A DNA stretch of 64,000 nt, from positions 124,001 to 188,000 of the forward strand of contig JBBIJF010000002.1 in the NCBI GenBank assembly GCA_037446115.1, given 5' to 3'. The stretch is from JANWXD01 sp037446115 (GTDB lineage Bacteria; Acidobacteriota; Terriglobia; Bryobacterales; Bryobacteraceae). A program made the translations under genes and the position numbers. The notes under the pieces were generated by a model. The model worked only from the letters and a program-made list of their open reading frames with translations. It did not search any database and was not told where the DNA came from. Positions 1 through 8,794 of the stretch are shown piece by piece (position 1 is the stretch's first letter; the number at the start of each line of letters is the position of its first letter).

Positions 1-1
1 A

Positions 2-388
2 CGCAGCGTGGCCGGCACGCTCGGCCGCGCCATCGAACCCGTCATCGAACCGCTGGGCTTTAACTGGAAAATCGGCATCGGCCTGATCACGTCGCTCGCC
101 GCCCGCGAGGTCATCGTCGGCACGCTCGGCACCATCTACGGCATGGAAGGGGATGCGCGTTCCGTCGGGCTTCAAGCCGCCTTGCGCCAGGACCTCACGC
201 CGGGCGGGGCCGTGGCGCTGCTGGTCTTCTTCGCCTTCGCCATGCAGTGCGTCTCCACGATCGCCGTCGTGCGGCGGGAAACCGCAGGTTGGAAGTGGCC
301 CGCGCTGCAATTCCTCTACATGGGGTCGCTGGCCTACGCCGGTGCCTTCCTCGCCCATCACCTGGTCAACTGGTGGACCGGGGCGTGA
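2..388 (+). CDS. feoB: Ferrous iron transporter FeoB, C-terminal part (5' end outside window)
   Basis: The visible 128 codons are the end of the FeoB membrane domain, the inner-membrane Fe(II) permease driven by an N-terminal G-protein domain that lies upstream of the window. Recognisable pieces are the SLAAREVIVGTLGTIYG block, the AFAMQCVSTIAVVRRE block and a final helix ending in WWTGA. The reading frame is open to base 2, so the gene is cut by the window edge rather than broken. It is followed after 42 nt by thioredoxin reductase on the same strand. The family is certain; the full length cannot be judged. Confidence 0.93.
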   Translation, partial: RSVAGTLGRAIEPVIEPLGFNWKIGIGLITSLAAREVIVGTLGTIYGMEGDARSVGLQAALRQDLTPGGAVALLVFFAFAMQCVSTIAVVRRETAGWKWPALQFLYMGSLAYAGAFLAHHLVNWWTGA

Positions 389-430
389 GGGCGGCCCGTG
401 CTAGCATGAAATTCTTCCCATCCATTCCCT

Positions 431-1354
431 ATGCGCAACGTCATCATCATCGGATCGGGCTGTGCCGGCAACACGGCCGCTCTGTACACCGCACGCGCCA
501 ATCTCCAGCCGCTGGTCGTCACCGGGCACGAGCCGGGCGGCCAGCTGTCCCTGACGACGCTGGTGGAAAACTATCCCGGATTCCCCGACGGCATCAACGG
601 GCCGGAACTGGTCGAGAGCATGCGCCGCCAGGCGGAAAAATTCGGGGCCGAATACGTCAACGGGTCCGTAGTCGAGGTGGATCTGTCGCGCCGGCCCTTC
701 CGCATCAAGATCGAGGACCGCTGGGAAGAGACCCGCGCCCTGATCATCGCCTCCGGCGCCTCGGCACGCTGGCTCGGGCTTCCTTCCGAGCAGAAGCTGA
801 TCGGTCGGGGCGTCAGTTCCTGCGCCACCTGTGACGGCTTCTTTTTCCGCGACAAGGAAATCATGGTGGTGGGCGGCGGCGACTCCGCCATGGAGGAGGC
901 CATTTTCCTGACCCGTTTCGGGCGCCGGGTGACCATTGTTCATCGCCGCGACGAATTCCGCGCCTCCAAGATCATGCTCGAGCGCGCACGCAAGAATCCC
1001 AAAATCCGCTGGATCACCAGCGCCGTGGTGGACGAAGTCTTCGACGTGGACAAGGGAATCGTCACCGGTGTGCGGCTGAAGAGCACCAAGAACGGCGCCA
1101 CCTGGGAGGAGCCGGTGGACGGGCTGTTCATCGCCATCGGGCACGTGCCGAACACCAAGGTCTTCCAGGGGCAGATCGAACTCGACGCCGACGGCTACAT
1201 CGTCTCCAAAGGCGGAGCGCGCACCAGTGTCCCGGGAGTGTTCCACGCCGGCGATGTTCAGGACCGGGTTTACCGCCAGGCGGTGACGGCGGCGGGCGCC
1301 GGATGCATGGCCGCGATCGAGGCCGAGCGCTTCCTCGAAGCCGAGGGTCACTAA
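431..1354 (+). CDS. trxB: Thioredoxin-disulfide reductase
   Basis: A 307-aa flavoprotein that reduces oxidised thioredoxin with NADPH in the cytoplasm. An FAD-binding glycine motif sits at residues 8-13 (GSGCAG, with Cys where Pro is usual). The redox-active CATC is at 131-134, the NADPH-binding GGGDSA at 148-153, and the C-terminal FAD contact GVFHAGDV near 275. Length matches the family. No clear Shine-Dalgarno precedes the ATG; a TAGCAT hexamer at 402-407 could be a -10 element giving a short leader. The Cys in the first glycine motif is the only unusual residue. Confidence 0.95.
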   Translation: MRNVIIIGSGCAGNTAALYTARANLQPLVVTGHEPGGQLSLTTLVENYPGFPDGINGPELVESMRRQAEKFGAEYVNGSVVEVDLSRRPFRIKIEDRWEETRALIIASGASARWLGLPSEQKLIGRGVSSCATCDGFFFRDKEIMVVGGGDSAMEEAIFLTRFGRRVTIVHRRDEFRASKIMLERARKNPKIRWITSAVVDEVFDVDKGIVTGVRLKSTKNGATWEEPVDGLFIAIGHVPNTKVFQGQIELDADGYIVSKGGARTSVPGVFHAGDVQDRVYRQAVTAAGAGCMAAIEAERFLEAEGH

Positions 1355-1405
1355 AGGCGCCTCCGAGCTCGAGGCCGCGGGAGCCCGGAATTCAGGTCCG
1401 GCTTC

Positions 1406-3331
1406 TCAAACCTCGACGGCTGCGGGCCAGTCCCGCTCCGCCCGCGCAAGCCAGTGCCCCAGCGTGTTGAGGGCCCACACGGGCGCCCAAGCGCCGCCTT
1501 GCGGCTCGCGCAGGAACCTGGTCCAGATGCGATCGACGCCGGCCGGGTCCACCAGCCCGGAGCGCTTCACCGCCGCCAGTCCCTCCTTGACCGGCTCTTG
1601 CAAGGGGCCCAACAGCCACACCGAAAACGGAGCGGAAAAGCCGCGCTTGGCTCTTCGGAGCTGCTCCTCCTCGTAAAACGCAGCACAGATGCGCCGCAGG
1701 AGAAACTTATCGGCGCGCCCGCTCGGCAACAGCACATCGCCCGGCATGCCAAACGCCCACTCCACCACATCCCGGTCGAGCAGCGGGACCCGGATCTCCA
1801 GCGAATTGGCCATCCCGAAGACGTCGCCGTCACGCAGGAGCGTGGATCCCAGATAGAAGCGCGCTTCCAGCCGGGACACGGAGGCGATGACGTCTCCCGC
1901 AACCACGCAGTCGGATCCGTCCATGGCGGGATCATGGAAAGACGGCGTCAGCCCCAGCGCTTCAGCCTGGAGGCCCAGGGCGGCCAGATCGCGGTCCGGC
2001 AGGAGCCGCTGGTAGGAAAAGTACAGCGAATGGATGCTGGCATCGGCACGCGCCAGGTCGCGGGCCTTCTCGCGGTTAAGCGAAGGCCGGCGCATTCCCG
2101 CCAGCCCCACAAGCCAAGTGCGCCAGGCCTCCGGCATCCATCGCAGCCGGCGCCTCCGCCGGACCCAGAGCGGCACGCCGCGAAACGTCCAGTAGCCTCC
2201 GAAAATCTCGTCGCCGCCCTGTCCGGAAAGGGCCACGATAATTCCTTCGCGGCGCACGGCCCGGGAAACCATGTAGGCGTTCACCCCGTCCACCGTCGGT
2301 TGATCCAGACGGCGAACCGCGTCGGTCGCCCACTCCAGAGCGCTGCCGGAATCTACCGGGCACACATGGTGCTCGACCTTGAGCCGAAAAGCGGTTTTGC
2401 GGGCCACTGCGGCTTCGTCATGGAAGGCGTCCTCGGGAAAAGAAACCGTAAAGGCGTGGATCTGCTCGCCGGCCGAGGCGCGCGCCAAACCGAGCACCGC
2501 GGTGGAATCCAGCCCTGAGCTGAGGAACACCCCAACAGGCACGTCGCTCAGCATGTGCCGCCGCACGGCGCGCTCGAGCACGGCGCGGCCCTCTTCGGCC
2601 AGCGTGTCGAGCGGCACATGGCGACGTCCCGGATCCGGCTGCGGGATCTGCCAATAGCGAGACTGCCGCACGAGCTTGCCCGCAGCATCCACGGCCATCC
2701 ACGACCCGGCCGGTAGCATCCGAACGCCTTCCACAATCGTCAGAGGCTCCTGGACGGCGCCGTAGGCCAGATAGGTAGCCAGTCCCCGCCGGTCCACGTC
2801 TGCGGCGACGAGGCCGCTGGCCAGCAGTGCACGAAGCTCGGAGGCAAACAGAAACCCGTCCCGGATGGGGGCGTAATACAAAGGCTTGATGCCCAGGTGA
2901 TCCCGGGCCAGCAGCAGCTCACGGCGTCGGGCATCCCAAAGCGCAAAGGCGAACATGCCACGAAACTTGTCCAGGCAATCCGTGCCCCAGTGCTCGTAGG
3001 CCCTCAGGAGAACCTCGGTGTCACAGCGGCTGCGGAACCCGTAGCCTGCCTGCTCCAGTTCCGCCCGCAGATCCCAGAAGTTGTAGATCTCCCCGTTGTA
3101 AACCACCAGATCGCCCGTAGCCGGGTTTTCCATCGGCTGATGGCCCAACGGAGACAGATCGAGAATTGCCAGCCGCCGGTGTCCCAGAGCAACAGTGTGC
3201 TCGCCTGCCTGTCGCAGTTCGATGCCTTCGTCGTCCGGTCCGCGGTGCACCTGGGCCGCCATCATGCGCAAGACGCTCTGGCGGGCCGCAACGGGCGCCA
3301 GCCGCCCAACCCATCCCGCGATGCCGCACAT
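1406..3331 (-). CDS. asnB: Asparagine synthase (glutamine-hydrolysing), exopolysaccharide-cluster type
   Basis: A 641-aa class II glutamine amidotransferase. The nucleophile Cys2 follows the start (MCGIAGW), and HRGPDDEG near residue 30 belongs to the Ntn-hydrolase glutaminase domain. The ATP-pyrophosphatase loop SSGLDS lies near residue 271, starting the synthetase domain that activates a carboxylate as an acyl-AMP. It is the last gene of the minus-strand polysaccharide block, 14 nt after the glycosyltransferase. AsnB paralogues in such clusters often amidate a sugar acid or act in PEP-CTERM/exosortase-type exopolysaccharide loci, so a polysaccharide role is as likely as asparagine supply. 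That role is inferred from position. Confidence 0.9.
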   Translation of the reverse strand: MCGIAGWVGRLAPVAARQSVLRMMAAQVHRGPDDEGIELRQAGEHTVALGHRRLAILDLSPLGHQPMENPATGDLVVYNGEIYNFWDLRAELEQAGYGFRSRCDTEVLLRAYEHWGTDCLDKFRGMFAFALWDARRRELLLARDHLGIKPLYYAPIRDGFLFASELRALLASGLVAADVDRRGLATYLAYGAVQEPLTIVEGVRMLPAGSWMAVDAAGKLVRQSRYWQIPQPDPGRRHVPLDTLAEEGRAVLERAVRRHMLSDVPVGVFLSSGLDSTAVLGLARASAGEQIHAFTVSFPEDAFHDEAAVARKTAFRLKVEHHVCPVDSGSALEWATDAVRRLDQPTVDGVNAYMVSRAVRREGIIVALSGQGGDEIFGGYWTFRGVPLWVRRRRRLRWMPEAWRTWLVGLAGMRRPSLNREKARDLARADASIHSLYFSYQRLLPDRDLAALGLQAEALGLTPSFHDPAMDGSDCVVAGDVIASVSRLEARFYLGSTLLRDGDVFGMANSLEIRVPLLDRDVVEWAFGMPGDVLLPSGRADKFLLRRICAAFYEEEQLRRAKRGFSAPFSVWLLGPLQEPVKEGLAAVKRSGLVDPAGVDRIWTRFLREPQGGAWAPVWALNTLGHWLARAERDWPAAVEV

Positions 3332-3345
3332 AAGCTCAGTATCCC

Positions 3346-4476
3346 TTATCGGAGGCTTCCGGATCCGGCTGTCGGACCCGGCAGGTAGTTCTCATAAATC
3401 TCCTCCATGCGCCGCACCATGCGTTCCAGCGAAAAATGCTCCCGAATGTGCTGTGCAGCGGCCTCCCCCAGCGCGCGGCGCAGGCCCTCGTCGCCCATGG
3501 CGCGCCGGAGCTGGTTTGTCAACTCGCCCAGGTCGTTGTTGGCGAACAGGAGTCCGGTTCGTTCATGAGTCACGAGCTCGGGACAGCCGCCGGCGTCGGT
3601 GGCAACCACGCAGCAGCCGGACGCCATCGCCTCCATGACGGCGTTGGGGAACCCTTCGCTCAAGGAAGGGTGGACGAAAATATCTATGCTGCGCAGCAGG
3701 GGCGCCACATCGGCTACGGGCGGGTGAAACAGCACGCGGCCTGCAATGCCCAGTTGCGCGCTCTGCCGCTCGAGCGGCTCGCGCTCCGGGCCTCCGCCGG
3801 CGATGAGCAGCCGCAGGTCCGGGCGCTCGCCCAGCAGGCCGGCAAAAGCACGGAGCAGCAGGCCGAGGTTCTTTTCCGGCCGCAACACCGCCACCGTCCC
3901 AACGACCAGTCCGGCGCCTCGCAACTCAGGAAGCCGCCGCCGGGGGCCCGGCCGGAAGCGTTCCGTGTCCACCCCATTGTGGCAGACATGGATGCGCTCC
4001 GGTGGGACGGCATGCACCTCGGAGATGTATTGCCGGAGGGCGCGGGAGTTCACCACGACGCCGTCGGCCACGCGCAGGGCCAGACGCAGAAGCGCCCGAT
4101 ATTTGGCCGGCACTACGTCGAAAAAACAGCGCTGGCTGGCCAGCGTGATCACGCCCGGACGGAGTTGTGTCGCGAATACGCCGAACAGAGTCAGCGCGTA
4201 ATCGAACGGGTGCACCAGCCGGATGGAGTGCCGGCGGATGTAGTGCCGCAACCGGCGCGCAGATTGGATCGCACTCCAGCCCGTAAGCGACCTCAACGGA
4301 AGCCGCCATACCGGAATACCGGCCCGGCGAAGCACCTCCTCGGAAAAGCCGCCCGCGACGGAAACGACGTGCGGCTGGAACCGCCCGCCGGCAAGCCCTG
4401 TCGCCGTCTGGACCAGCTGCCGCTCGCTGCCCCCCTCCCCAAGCGAGCGGGCCATCAGCAGCACGGGGATGGCCAT
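3346..4476 (-). CDS. Glycosyltransferase family 4
   Basis: A 376-aa GT-B fold retaining glycosyltransferase that moves a sugar from a nucleotide donor to a growing lipid-linked glycan at the cytoplasmic membrane. The N-terminal glycine-rich loop is GEGGSERQLVQ near residues 13-23. The donor-binding EX7E signature is SEGFPNAVMEAMASG near 274, followed by ATDAGGCPELV. It starts 4 nt after the O-antigen ligase stop and is followed by asnB, so it is probably co-transcribed with both. Sugar specificity cannot be read from sequence. Confidence 0.92.
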   Translation of the reverse strand: MAIPVLLMARSLGEGGSERQLVQTATGLAGGRFQPHVVSVAGGFSEEVLRRAGIPVWRLPLRSLTGWSAIQSARRLRHYIRRHSIRLVHPFDYALTLFGVFATQLRPGVITLASQRCFFDVVPAKYRALLRLALRVADGVVVNSRALRQYISEVHAVPPERIHVCHNGVDTERFRPGPRRRLPELRGAGLVVGTVAVLRPEKNLGLLLRAFAGLLGERPDLRLLIAGGGPEREPLERQSAQLGIAGRVLFHPPVADVAPLLRSIDIFVHPSLSEGFPNAVMEAMASGCCVVATDAGGCPELVTHERTGLLFANNDLGELTNQLRRAMGDEGLRRALGEAAAQHIREHFSLERMVRRMEEIYENYLPGPTAGSGSLR

Positions 4477-4480
4477 CGCT

Positions 4481-5860
4481 TTATCGGGTGCGGATTCCGA
4501 CCAGCTCCTGCCGGACGGCCAAGTGGTTGGCCGCGGTAAATCCTACCAGGAACGGAAGGTAGTAGTAGTAGGCCAGATGAGAAAACAGCGTGGCGACCGC
4601 ATAGGCCACGCTGGCAAGCAATAGCGACAAGGACTGGCCGGTCGCCATGCGGTGGCCGCGCTCCCGGGCAATCATCATGTTCTTATAGTTCAGGCGGATA
4701 CACAAACCCAGGGCCCACACGTAGAAGATCAGTCCCGGAATCCCGGTTTCACTGGAAACCTGCAAATAGGCGTTATGGGGGTTATGCCAAGTGGATTTTC
4801 TCCCGGTTTCCTCCCGGACTCTGATATCCACGGCGGGAGCGAACATCAAGGGGCCGACGCCGAGCAGCGGATGCTCAAAGGTCAGCTCGATGGCCCGCCG
4901 TTGAAGATAACGCCGCGCCTCCTGTGACTCGATGGCGCGCTGAACTTCCCTATCCCCGGCCGGCGCCTCCTCAGAAAACACCCACGCCAGCGTCCTCAAG
5001 CGGTCCAGGGTGGAGGAGGGTACGAGCGGCAAGATGACCGGAAGGCTTGCCAGCAAGAGGGCGCAGGCCGCCAGGCGCTGACTGCGCCGGGCGGTCGCCA
5101 GAAAGGTCAAAACCATGACGATCAGCGTGATGAAATTGCCGCGCGATCCGGTCTTGAGCAGGTACATCAGCGCCACCGGCGTGGCAACGATCACCACCAG
5201 GCGGGCGGGCAAGGAGCGCGTCCACAGAAACAACAGCAGGAACGAGAAGGCGTAAAGCAGGTGAAATGCAAGATCATTCGGATTCCCAAGACTCGTGTAC
5301 GGAACCACAAAGCGCACCCCGTTGAAGTCTCCGTACCGCCAGCAGTAATAGAGCACCATCAGGCCTCCGGTGCCTGCCCAGTACAGCAGCAGCCGCACCT
5401 GGCGCAGGGAAAGCGCGGCGGCGCAGAGAAACACGGGGGCGATATGGAAACGGAGTCCGTACTCCCAGAGAAAGTCCAGGCAGAAGCGCGGCCACAGGCC
5501 AAACAACCCTGCCAGCCCGTACCAGGCGTACAACAAAAGCCACGGCAGCAACAGCGGGGTTCGGAAAAAACGCCCCAAATGGCCGTGAAACATGCAAACG
5601 AGCAACGCGCCGAACCCGATGGCGGCAACAATGTGCACCTTGATGTTCAGGTAGGTGGTAAGGATTTCCGGAACGATGGCAAGGTGCAGGAAAACGTAAC
5701 AGCCGAGCAGAAACGCACACGCCGTCGCCAGAGGCGTGGCGGGCGGCGCCTCGAGCCCCACCCCGGGTCCGGGCGAACCCGTCAAGGTCCGCGGCAGAGG
5801 GGGCGCAGCGCCCGTTTTGGTGGCCGGGGCGGTTATTAGTCCCGTCTGGCGGCTGCGCAC
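4481..5860 (-). CDS. O-antigen ligase / polymerase family membrane protein (Wzy/WaaL-like)
   Basis: A 459-aa polytopic inner-membrane protein with about ten to twelve hydrophobic helices after a roughly 45-residue Pro/Gly-rich cytoplasmic leader. Before the last helices, near residues 290-370, is the periplasmic loop typical of the Wzy_C/O-antigen ligase superfamily, containing HPLLGVGPLMF and HNPHNAYLQVSSETG (the H-N-x-Y/F-L signature). Such proteins polymerise or ligate glycan repeats on undecaprenyl carriers. Start is GTG at 5860. Context (deacetylase upstream, GT4 and AsnB downstream) supports exopolysaccharide assembly. Polymerase versus ligase cannot be decided. Confidence 0.85.
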   Translation of the reverse strand: MRSRQTGLITAPATKTGAAPPLPRTLTGSPGPGVGLEAPPATPLATACAFLLGCYVFLHLAIVPEILTTYLNIKVHIVAAIGFGALLVCMFHGHLGRFFRTPLLLPWLLLYAWYGLAGLFGLWPRFCLDFLWEYGLRFHIAPVFLCAAALSLRQVRLLLYWAGTGGLMVLYYCWRYGDFNGVRFVVPYTSLGNPNDLAFHLLYAFSFLLLFLWTRSLPARLVVIVATPVALMYLLKTGSRGNFITLIVMVLTFLATARRSQRLAACALLLASLPVILPLVPSSTLDRLRTLAWVFSEEAPAGDREVQRAIESQEARRYLQRRAIELTFEHPLLGVGPLMFAPAVDIRVREETGRKSTWHNPHNAYLQVSSETGIPGLIFYVWALGLCIRLNYKNMMIARERGHRMATGQSLSLLLASVAYAVATLFSHLAYYYYLPFLVGFTAANHLAVRQELVGIRTR

Positions 5861-5892
5861 ATCCCTAGCTTAGCAATCCCGCTGCCACGACT

Positions 5893-6147
5893 TTAGGCCT
5901 GTGCACGGGCGGCCCCGCGGCTCAGGTGGAAAAACTCCGCGATATCCTGCAGCGCCAGCAGATACCGCAGATACGGCGGAGAATTCTTAGGCGGCGCAAT
6001 GACCCCCCAGGCCTCTGCCCAGGCAAACGTGTGGAACACCTCCGGAGTTCGGCGAGCCATCGCGAGGCGATCCCAGGCTTCCCGGAGCCGTGCGAGCTCG
6101 GCGAACGATCGGACCAGCGTGGCAGACAGCGGCATCCTCATCCGCAA
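5893..6147 (-). pseudogene. Chimeric relic: FemAB/GNAT-like N-terminus joined in frame to a cytochrome peroxidase C-terminus
   Basis: This 84-codon frame starts inside the last codons of the polysaccharide deacetylase. Residues 1-50 resemble the N-terminus of FemAB-like or BioF2-like acyltransferases common in exopolysaccharide clusters (LREAWDRLA, FHTFAWAEAWG). Such enzymes are normally over 300 aa, so nearly all of the domain is missing. Residues 54-75 (SPPYLRYLLALQDIAEFFHL) instead match the end of the di-heme peroxidase 1.4 kb away (SPPYLHDGRLLTLEDTVEFFNL) with one two-codon deletion. At DNA level 18 bp are identical (5967-5984 and 7427-7444). It looks like a decayed gene rebuilt by an illegitimate duplication; a functional small protein is unlikely. 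The FemAB assignment is inferred from a short stretch. Confidence 0.6.
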
Positions 6148-7157
6148 CGGCCCAGGAGCGTGTGAAGCCCGCTGACCTTACTGAAGAAAATCGGCAGGGG
6201 CACGTGACCGGGAATCGCCAGGCGCGGAATCGCATAGCGTGGCGGAGTTGCGCCGGCTCGGCGATCCTCGACAGAAAATGCCACAGAGTAACCCGCTTTT
6301 TCCGCCTCCTGCATGACCAGAGGCGAATAATCATCCCGCGATCCGTTCGGATACGCGATCACCCTGCAACGGTATCCGGTTTGCTGCTCGATGGCCGCAC
6401 GACTTTCACACAGTTCCGCTGCCACCGCCTCCCGGGCGAGCCCGCTAAGGATCGGATGGGAACGCGTATGCGAGCCGATTTCAAAGCCGTACTCGACCAA
6501 CTTACACGCCTCTTCCCAACTCATGAACTCATGTACCTCAGGGTCGTAGTGCGAGGGGGAGGCGGGCGTCTCGGAACGCAGCCAGACCAGGAATTCGTTG
6601 CGGGCTTCCGCCGGAATCCGCTTGCAAGCCTGGCCGATCCGCCAGGCGATTTGCCAGCGCTCGGACGCGGTATCTGTCGTCGAAAAGCGAAAGGTGCCGA
6701 CGGGCGTAGTCAGCACGGATTCCGGCCAGTCAAGAACGCGGAGCAGAATCTCGTCAGGCCACAATATGCTGCGGCTGCCGATATAGTCCGTCGTCAGATG
6801 AAAAATCGCGGGGATACCTTTTCGCCGGAGGATCGGTGCCGCGTGCGTGACATTGTTTCGATATCCATCGTCGAAGGTGATCAACACCGAATTTTTTGGC
6901 AACGGCTTTTCTTCCGTGATCGCCGCAATGAGATCCGCCCCTGAGATCGGCGTGAACCACTTGGCGATATAGTCGAGTTGGGCCTCGAATTCCGGTATGC
7001 TCACCGTGTTGGCGTAAAGCTGGCGCCCGGAGGGGCGGCCGGCCTCGATGACACCGTGATAGCAGAGCACTGCGAGCGACGCGGAGTAAAGCTTCCGGCA
7101 GAGAGCGTTGACTTGCAGTACTTCCGCCGCCCCAAAGCCGTACCTTTTCAGGTGCAT
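6138..7157 (-). CDS. Polysaccharide deacetylase family protein (NodB homology domain, CE4)
   Basis: A 339-aa carbohydrate esterase 4 protein that removes N- or O-acetyl groups from polysaccharides using a metal ion. The NodB-domain motifs are present: TFDDGY near residues 92-97 (catalytic base and metal Asp), the metal-binding SHTRSHP near 226-232 and a motif-3 segment IAYPNGSRDDYS. No clear signal peptide is seen; the first 25 residues are only mildly hydrophobic, so export is uncertain. It is the first gene of the minus-strand polysaccharide block, and its stop overlaps the start of the FemAB-like relic. A TATAAT hexamer lies only 9 nt before the ATG. Confidence 0.9.
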   Translation of the reverse strand: MHLKRYGFGAAEVLQVNALCRKLYSASLAVLCYHGVIEAGRPSGRQLYANTVSIPEFEAQLDYIAKWFTPISGADLIAAITEEKPLPKNSVLITFDDGYRNNVTHAAPILRRKGIPAIFHLTTDYIGSRSILWPDEILLRVLDWPESVLTTPVGTFRFSTTDTASERWQIAWRIGQACKRIPAEARNEFLVWLRSETPASPSHYDPEVHEFMSWEEACKLVEYGFEIGSHTRSHPILSGLAREAVAAELCESRAAIEQQTGYRCRVIAYPNGSRDDYSPLVMQEAEKAGYSVAFSVEDRRAGATPPRYAIPRLAIPGHVPLPIFFSKVSGLHTLLGRCG

Positions 7158-7166
7158 CAGAGCCCG

Positions 7167-7172
7167 ATTATA
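7167..7172 (-). promoter_or_regulatory. Putative -10 element close to the polysaccharide deacetylase start
   Basis: A perfect TATAAT on the minus strand lies 9 nt upstream of the deacetylase ATG at 7157. Transcription starting 6-8 nt downstream would give a leader of only a few bases. No good -35 hexamer is visible 16-18 nt upstream, so this may be a chance match or an extended/activator-dependent promoter. Confidence 0.35.
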
Positions 7173-7252
7173 GCGGACGGTGAAGTCGTGGCAGGGATTT
7201 AGCGGGCCAGACCAGGTCCCGGCACAGGTGCTCCGGGCCGCTCGAGTTTTGT

Positions 7253-7303
7253 GGCGGCGGCCGTAGATCAGACCCTTTGAGACCTGTCCCGCCGGCCGCC
7301 GCC
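7253..7303. repeat. 11-bp perfect GC inverted repeat
   Basis: GGCGGCGGCCG at 7253-7263 is exactly complementary to CGGCCGCCGCC at 7293-7303, with a 29-nt loop. It lies just past the stop of the di-heme peroxidase gene, between that gene and the deacetylase promoter. It could form a stable hairpin in the 3' end of the peroxidase mRNA, but no T-tract follows on either strand, so a classical intrinsic terminator is not supported. Confidence 0.45.
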
Positions 7304-7310
7304 CCGCGAA

Positions 7311-8705
7311 TCAAAGGGCGCGCAGAAAGGCGGTGAGATCCGATTTCTCTTGCGCCGTCAGCTTCAGCTCCAGGATCAGGTTGAAAAACTCCACCGTATC
7401 TTCGAGCGTCAGCAGGCGCCCGTCATGCAGATACGGCGGAGAATCCTTGATGCCCCGCAAGGTGAAGGTCTTGATCGGACCGTCGGCCGAGGCCATGCGC
7501 CCGTTGATCATGCGCGGCTTGTAAAACCGCTCGGCGCGCAGGTTGTGCATGAGATTGTCGGTATAGTACGGCGCCGGATGGCAGGTCCCGCATTTGGCTT
7601 TGCCGAAGAACAGCTCCTGGCCGCGCAGTTCTTCCGGCGTCGCCTTCCGCGGATCGAGCTTACCGTCAATGCCCAGCTTGGGAGCCGGAGGGAAGTCGAG
7701 CAGCGCCTGGAACTCCGCCATGAAGTGCACCTGGCTGCCGCGCTCCAGGATATTGACGCCTTTCTTGGTGGCGATCACGGGGTCGCCGTCGAAATATGCG
7801 GCCCGCTGCTCGAATTCGGTGAAATCTTCCACGCTCTTGAGCGCCCGCTGGGAGCCGAACAGTCGCTGCACGTTGACGCCCCGCAGGGAGGGAGTGTCAA
7901 TCCGGTGCCGGAACTCCTGGGGGCGGATATCGCCCACCAGGTGCGTGGCTCCGTTGGTGTGCCCGTTGGCGTGGCAGTCAAAGCAGGCCACGCCGCGGCT
8001 CGGGCGCTCGGACCGCCGGTCCTCGGTCTGGTTGAACTGCTGCTGCGGAAAAGGCGTCACCAGCAGGCGCAGCCCTTCCAGTTGCTTCGGATTCAGAATG
8101 CCGTTGAAGAGTTGATAGTAGTTGGCGATGGTGACCAGTTGCCCGCGCGAGACGTCGCCCAGATCCGGACGCGTGGTCAGGTAGATCGGGGCGGGAAATT
8201 CGGGCAGCAGGTGATCCGGCAGATCGAAATCCAGATCGAAACGGGTCAGGTCCCGCTCCTCCTGGCGTTTGATTTCGTCAATCAAGAAGCGAGGGAACAA
8301 CATGCCGCCCTCAGGGTGGTTGGGATGCGGCAGCGGCAGGAAGCCCTGGGGAAACAGGTCCTTGTCGCGGATTTCCTCCGGGGTCATCTGCGCCAGGCGT
8401 TCCCAGGTAACCCCCGCCGCGAGCTTCACCCGCACGCCCTGCTGTACGGGTTTTCCGCGGCTCATGGTCACGCCCGGAGCCGGCCGGTTGCTCAAATCGT
8501 ACCGCGCCTCGAGCAGCGCCATGTGCCGCTTCATGATTTCAGGTTTGGCCGCCTTCATCCGGGCCAGAATGGCGGCAAAATCCTCGTGGACGGCCACGGG
8601 TGCGTAGCTGGTGGCCCGGGTGGCCGGCTGCTGAGAATGGAGCAGGGCGCCGCTTGCCGCGATGCCTGCCCCGAGTGCCATGCTCTTCCAGAATTGGATT
8701 CTCAT
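7311..8705 (-). CDS. Di-heme cytochrome c peroxidase / MauG family protein
   Basis: A 464-aa exported protein with two haem c attachment sites, CFDCH at 241-245 and CGTCH at 372-376, and the family's C-terminal block SPPYLHDGRLLTLEDTVEFFN. A Sec signal peptide covers about residues 1-25 (hydrophobic ALGAGIAASGALL). Di-haem peroxidases reduce H2O2 or oxidise substrates in the periplasm with electrons from small cytochromes. An N-terminal stretch of about 200 residues before the first haem is longer than in classical CcpA enzymes, so the substrate may differ. The start has a strong GGGGAGG ribosome site 8-9 nt upstream. A consensus promoter and Fur-type box lie 60-110 nt upstream, suggesting iron or peroxide control. 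Confidence 0.88.
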   Translation of the reverse strand: MRIQFWKSMALGAGIAASGALLHSQQPATRATSYAPVAVHEDFAAILARMKAAKPEIMKRHMALLEARYDLSNRPAPGVTMSRGKPVQQGVRVKLAAGVTWERLAQMTPEEIRDKDLFPQGFLPLPHPNHPEGGMLFPRFLIDEIKRQEERDLTRFDLDFDLPDHLLPEFPAPIYLTTRPDLGDVSRGQLVTIANYYQLFNGILNPKQLEGLRLLVTPFPQQQFNQTEDRRSERPSRGVACFDCHANGHTNGATHLVGDIRPQEFRHRIDTPSLRGVNVQRLFGSQRALKSVEDFTEFEQRAAYFDGDPVIATKKGVNILERGSQVHFMAEFQALLDFPPAPKLGIDGKLDPRKATPEELRGQELFFGKAKCGTCHPAPYYTDNLMHNLRAERFYKPRMINGRMASADGPIKTFTLRGIKDSPPYLHDGRLLTLEDTVEFFNLILELKLTAQEKSDLTAFLRAL

Positions 8706-8765
8706 GTCGGAGTCCTCCCCTCGTGCCGGTCGCCGGCAGCGGAGTTGTGCCGGCGCGGAGAAAAG

Positions 8766-8794
8766 ATGTTAACTCGAAAACGATCCGATGTCAA
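8766..8794 (-). promoter_or_regulatory. Consensus sigma-70 promoter of the di-heme peroxidase gene
   Basis: On the minus strand TTGACA (8789-8794) is followed after exactly 17 nt by TAACAT (8766-8771). The predicted transcript start near 8759 leaves a leader of about 54 nt before the ATG at 8705. The -35 hexamer shares its first two bases with the adjacent Fur-type palindrome, so a bound repressor would cover it. Confidence 0.75.
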
